DNA of 14,964 nucleotides from Solobacterium sp. (GTDB lineage: Bacteria; Bacillota_I; Bacilli_A; Erysipelotrichales; Erysipelotrichaceae), in assembly GCA_017543005.1 (NCBI GenBank), contig JAFWEA010000051.1, positions 1-14,964 of the forward strand, written 5' to 3'. Under the pieces are notes generated by a model, which ran no database searches, was not told the origin of the DNA, and worked only from the letters and a program-made list of their open reading frames with translations. This document shows, piece after piece, positions 14,473-14,964 of this stretch (position 1 is the stretch's first letter; every line of letters starts with the position of its first letter). The position numbers were made by a program, and so were the translations under genes.

Positions 14473-14964
14473 ATGAAGAGATTCAGGATTATTTCTTTAC
14501 TGATCAGTGTAGTGATGCTGATGATTCTGCCTCTGCAGATCTTCGCGGAAGGGGAAAGCAGCGGCGTTTCCGGAGATACGACAGTCAATGCCGAAACAAG
14601 TGTGCCGGCTGATGAAACATTATCTGAAGACGGGAATGCCAGAGAGTATTCTGCAGATGAGATAACCGCAAAGCAGCAGAATACTGAAGATCCACAGGCT
14701 GCAGATAATGAACTGAAAAGCGGCACTCAGAATACAGACGCAGCAGAATCTGTTTCTGAAGCCACTGTACCTTCAGCGGTTTCAGAGAATACTCAGAGTA
14801 CAGATGCCAAGGCGGCATCTGTGACTGTGCAGCTGAAAGCAAATGATGAAGAGAGCGAAACTTACTCGCTCAATTCTGAAAACAGCTGGACATATAAGTG
14901 GGAAGAACTGCCGGCATATGATGATGACGGCAATTTGATCAAATATACGATTGATGAAGCAGAG
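14473..14964 (+). CDS. Secreted CnaB-type surface protein (N-terminal part, truncated by window edge)
   Basis: An ATG with GAGG seven bases upstream begins a frame that stays open to the right edge (164 residues seen). MKRFRIISLLISVVMLMILP and LQIFA form a typical signal peptide, probably cleaved after Ala25. Residues 26-115 are Ser/Thr/Glu/Asp/Gln-rich without hydrophobic segments, as in surface stalks or linkers. From about residue 117 the pattern VTVQLKAN, then ETYSLNSENSWTYKWEELPAYDDDGN, then IKYTIDEAE fits a CnaB (collagen-binding B-like) repeat, a beta-sandwich that often forms isopeptide bonds and usually occurs in series before an LPxTG sorting signal. The rest lies outside the window, so size, ligand and anchoring cannot be stated. 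It is divergent from the nucleoside operon and probably functionally unrelated. Confidence 0.72.
   Translation, partial: MKRFRIISLLISVVMLMILPLQIFAEGESSGVSGDTTVNAETSVPADETLSEDGNAREYSADEITAKQQNTEDPQAADNELKSGTQNTDAAESVSEATVPSAVSENTQSTDAKAASVTVQLKANDEESETYSLNSENSWTYKWEELPAYDDDGNLIKYTIDEAE

Noticed and set aside
1..14964. tRNA, rRNA, CRISPR array, insertion sequence, prophage or toxin-antitoxin genes
   Set aside because: No cloverleaf, repeated spacer array, transposase motif or terminal repeat pair was recognised on either strand.

Overview
The window looks like chromosome from an anaerobic, gut-type Firmicute. GC is moderate (about 50% by eye), ribosome binding sites are strong AGGAGG types, and there are CcpA-style cre and LPxTG/CnaB-type surface-protein signatures. 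The protein flavour suggests Erysipelotrichia-like lineages, but this is an impression from sequence style and not a placement. No rRNA, tRNA, CRISPR array, insertion sequence or phage gene was seen.

Left part (1-3120): the tail of a gene, possibly a HAD-type phosphatase, is coupled through a TAATG junction to a lipoprotein-like alpha/beta hydrolase. A bidirectional terminator follows. Convergent to it lies a dicarboxylate/amino acid:cation symporter (SDF family) carrying an extra N-terminal domain that resembles a degenerate GHKL/RsbW-type ATPase fold.

Middle part (3070-7155, plus strand): a promoter and a good ribosome binding site lead into a wrecked GH3 beta-glucosidase, of which only the two ends remain. 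Next comes an M20-family metallohydrolase homologue in which several canonical metal and catalytic residues are replaced. After a terminator and a new promoter, a two-gene unit encodes an NP-I family nucleoside phosphorylase and an ADP-ribosylglycohydrolase (DraG-like) family protein with a long N-terminal extension. It ends at a strong bidirectional terminator.

Right part (14086 down to 7186, minus strand): a six-gene operon encodes a BMP-family nucleoside-binding lipoprotein, an ABC ATPase with two nucleotide-binding domains, two permeases (arranged as in Bacillus subtilis nupNOPQ) and two different nucleoside hydrolases. Its promoter (TTGCAA-N17-TAAAAT) overlaps a perfect cre site, predicting carbon catabolite repression. 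A 14-bp hairpin sits between the binding-protein gene and the ATPase gene. Nucleosides would be imported and cleaved to base plus ribose by the hydrolases, or to base plus ribose-1-phosphate by the phosphorylase encoded convergently. The ADP-ribosylglycohydrolase homologue suggests that ADP-ribosyl or related N-ribosides feed the same pool; that is inference.

Far right (14087-14964): a 386-bp spacer holds an imperfect extended hairpin with two short words typical of SRP RNA, then nested inverted repeats. These precede the start of a secreted Ser/Thr/acidic-rich protein with a CnaB-type repeat, which runs off the window.
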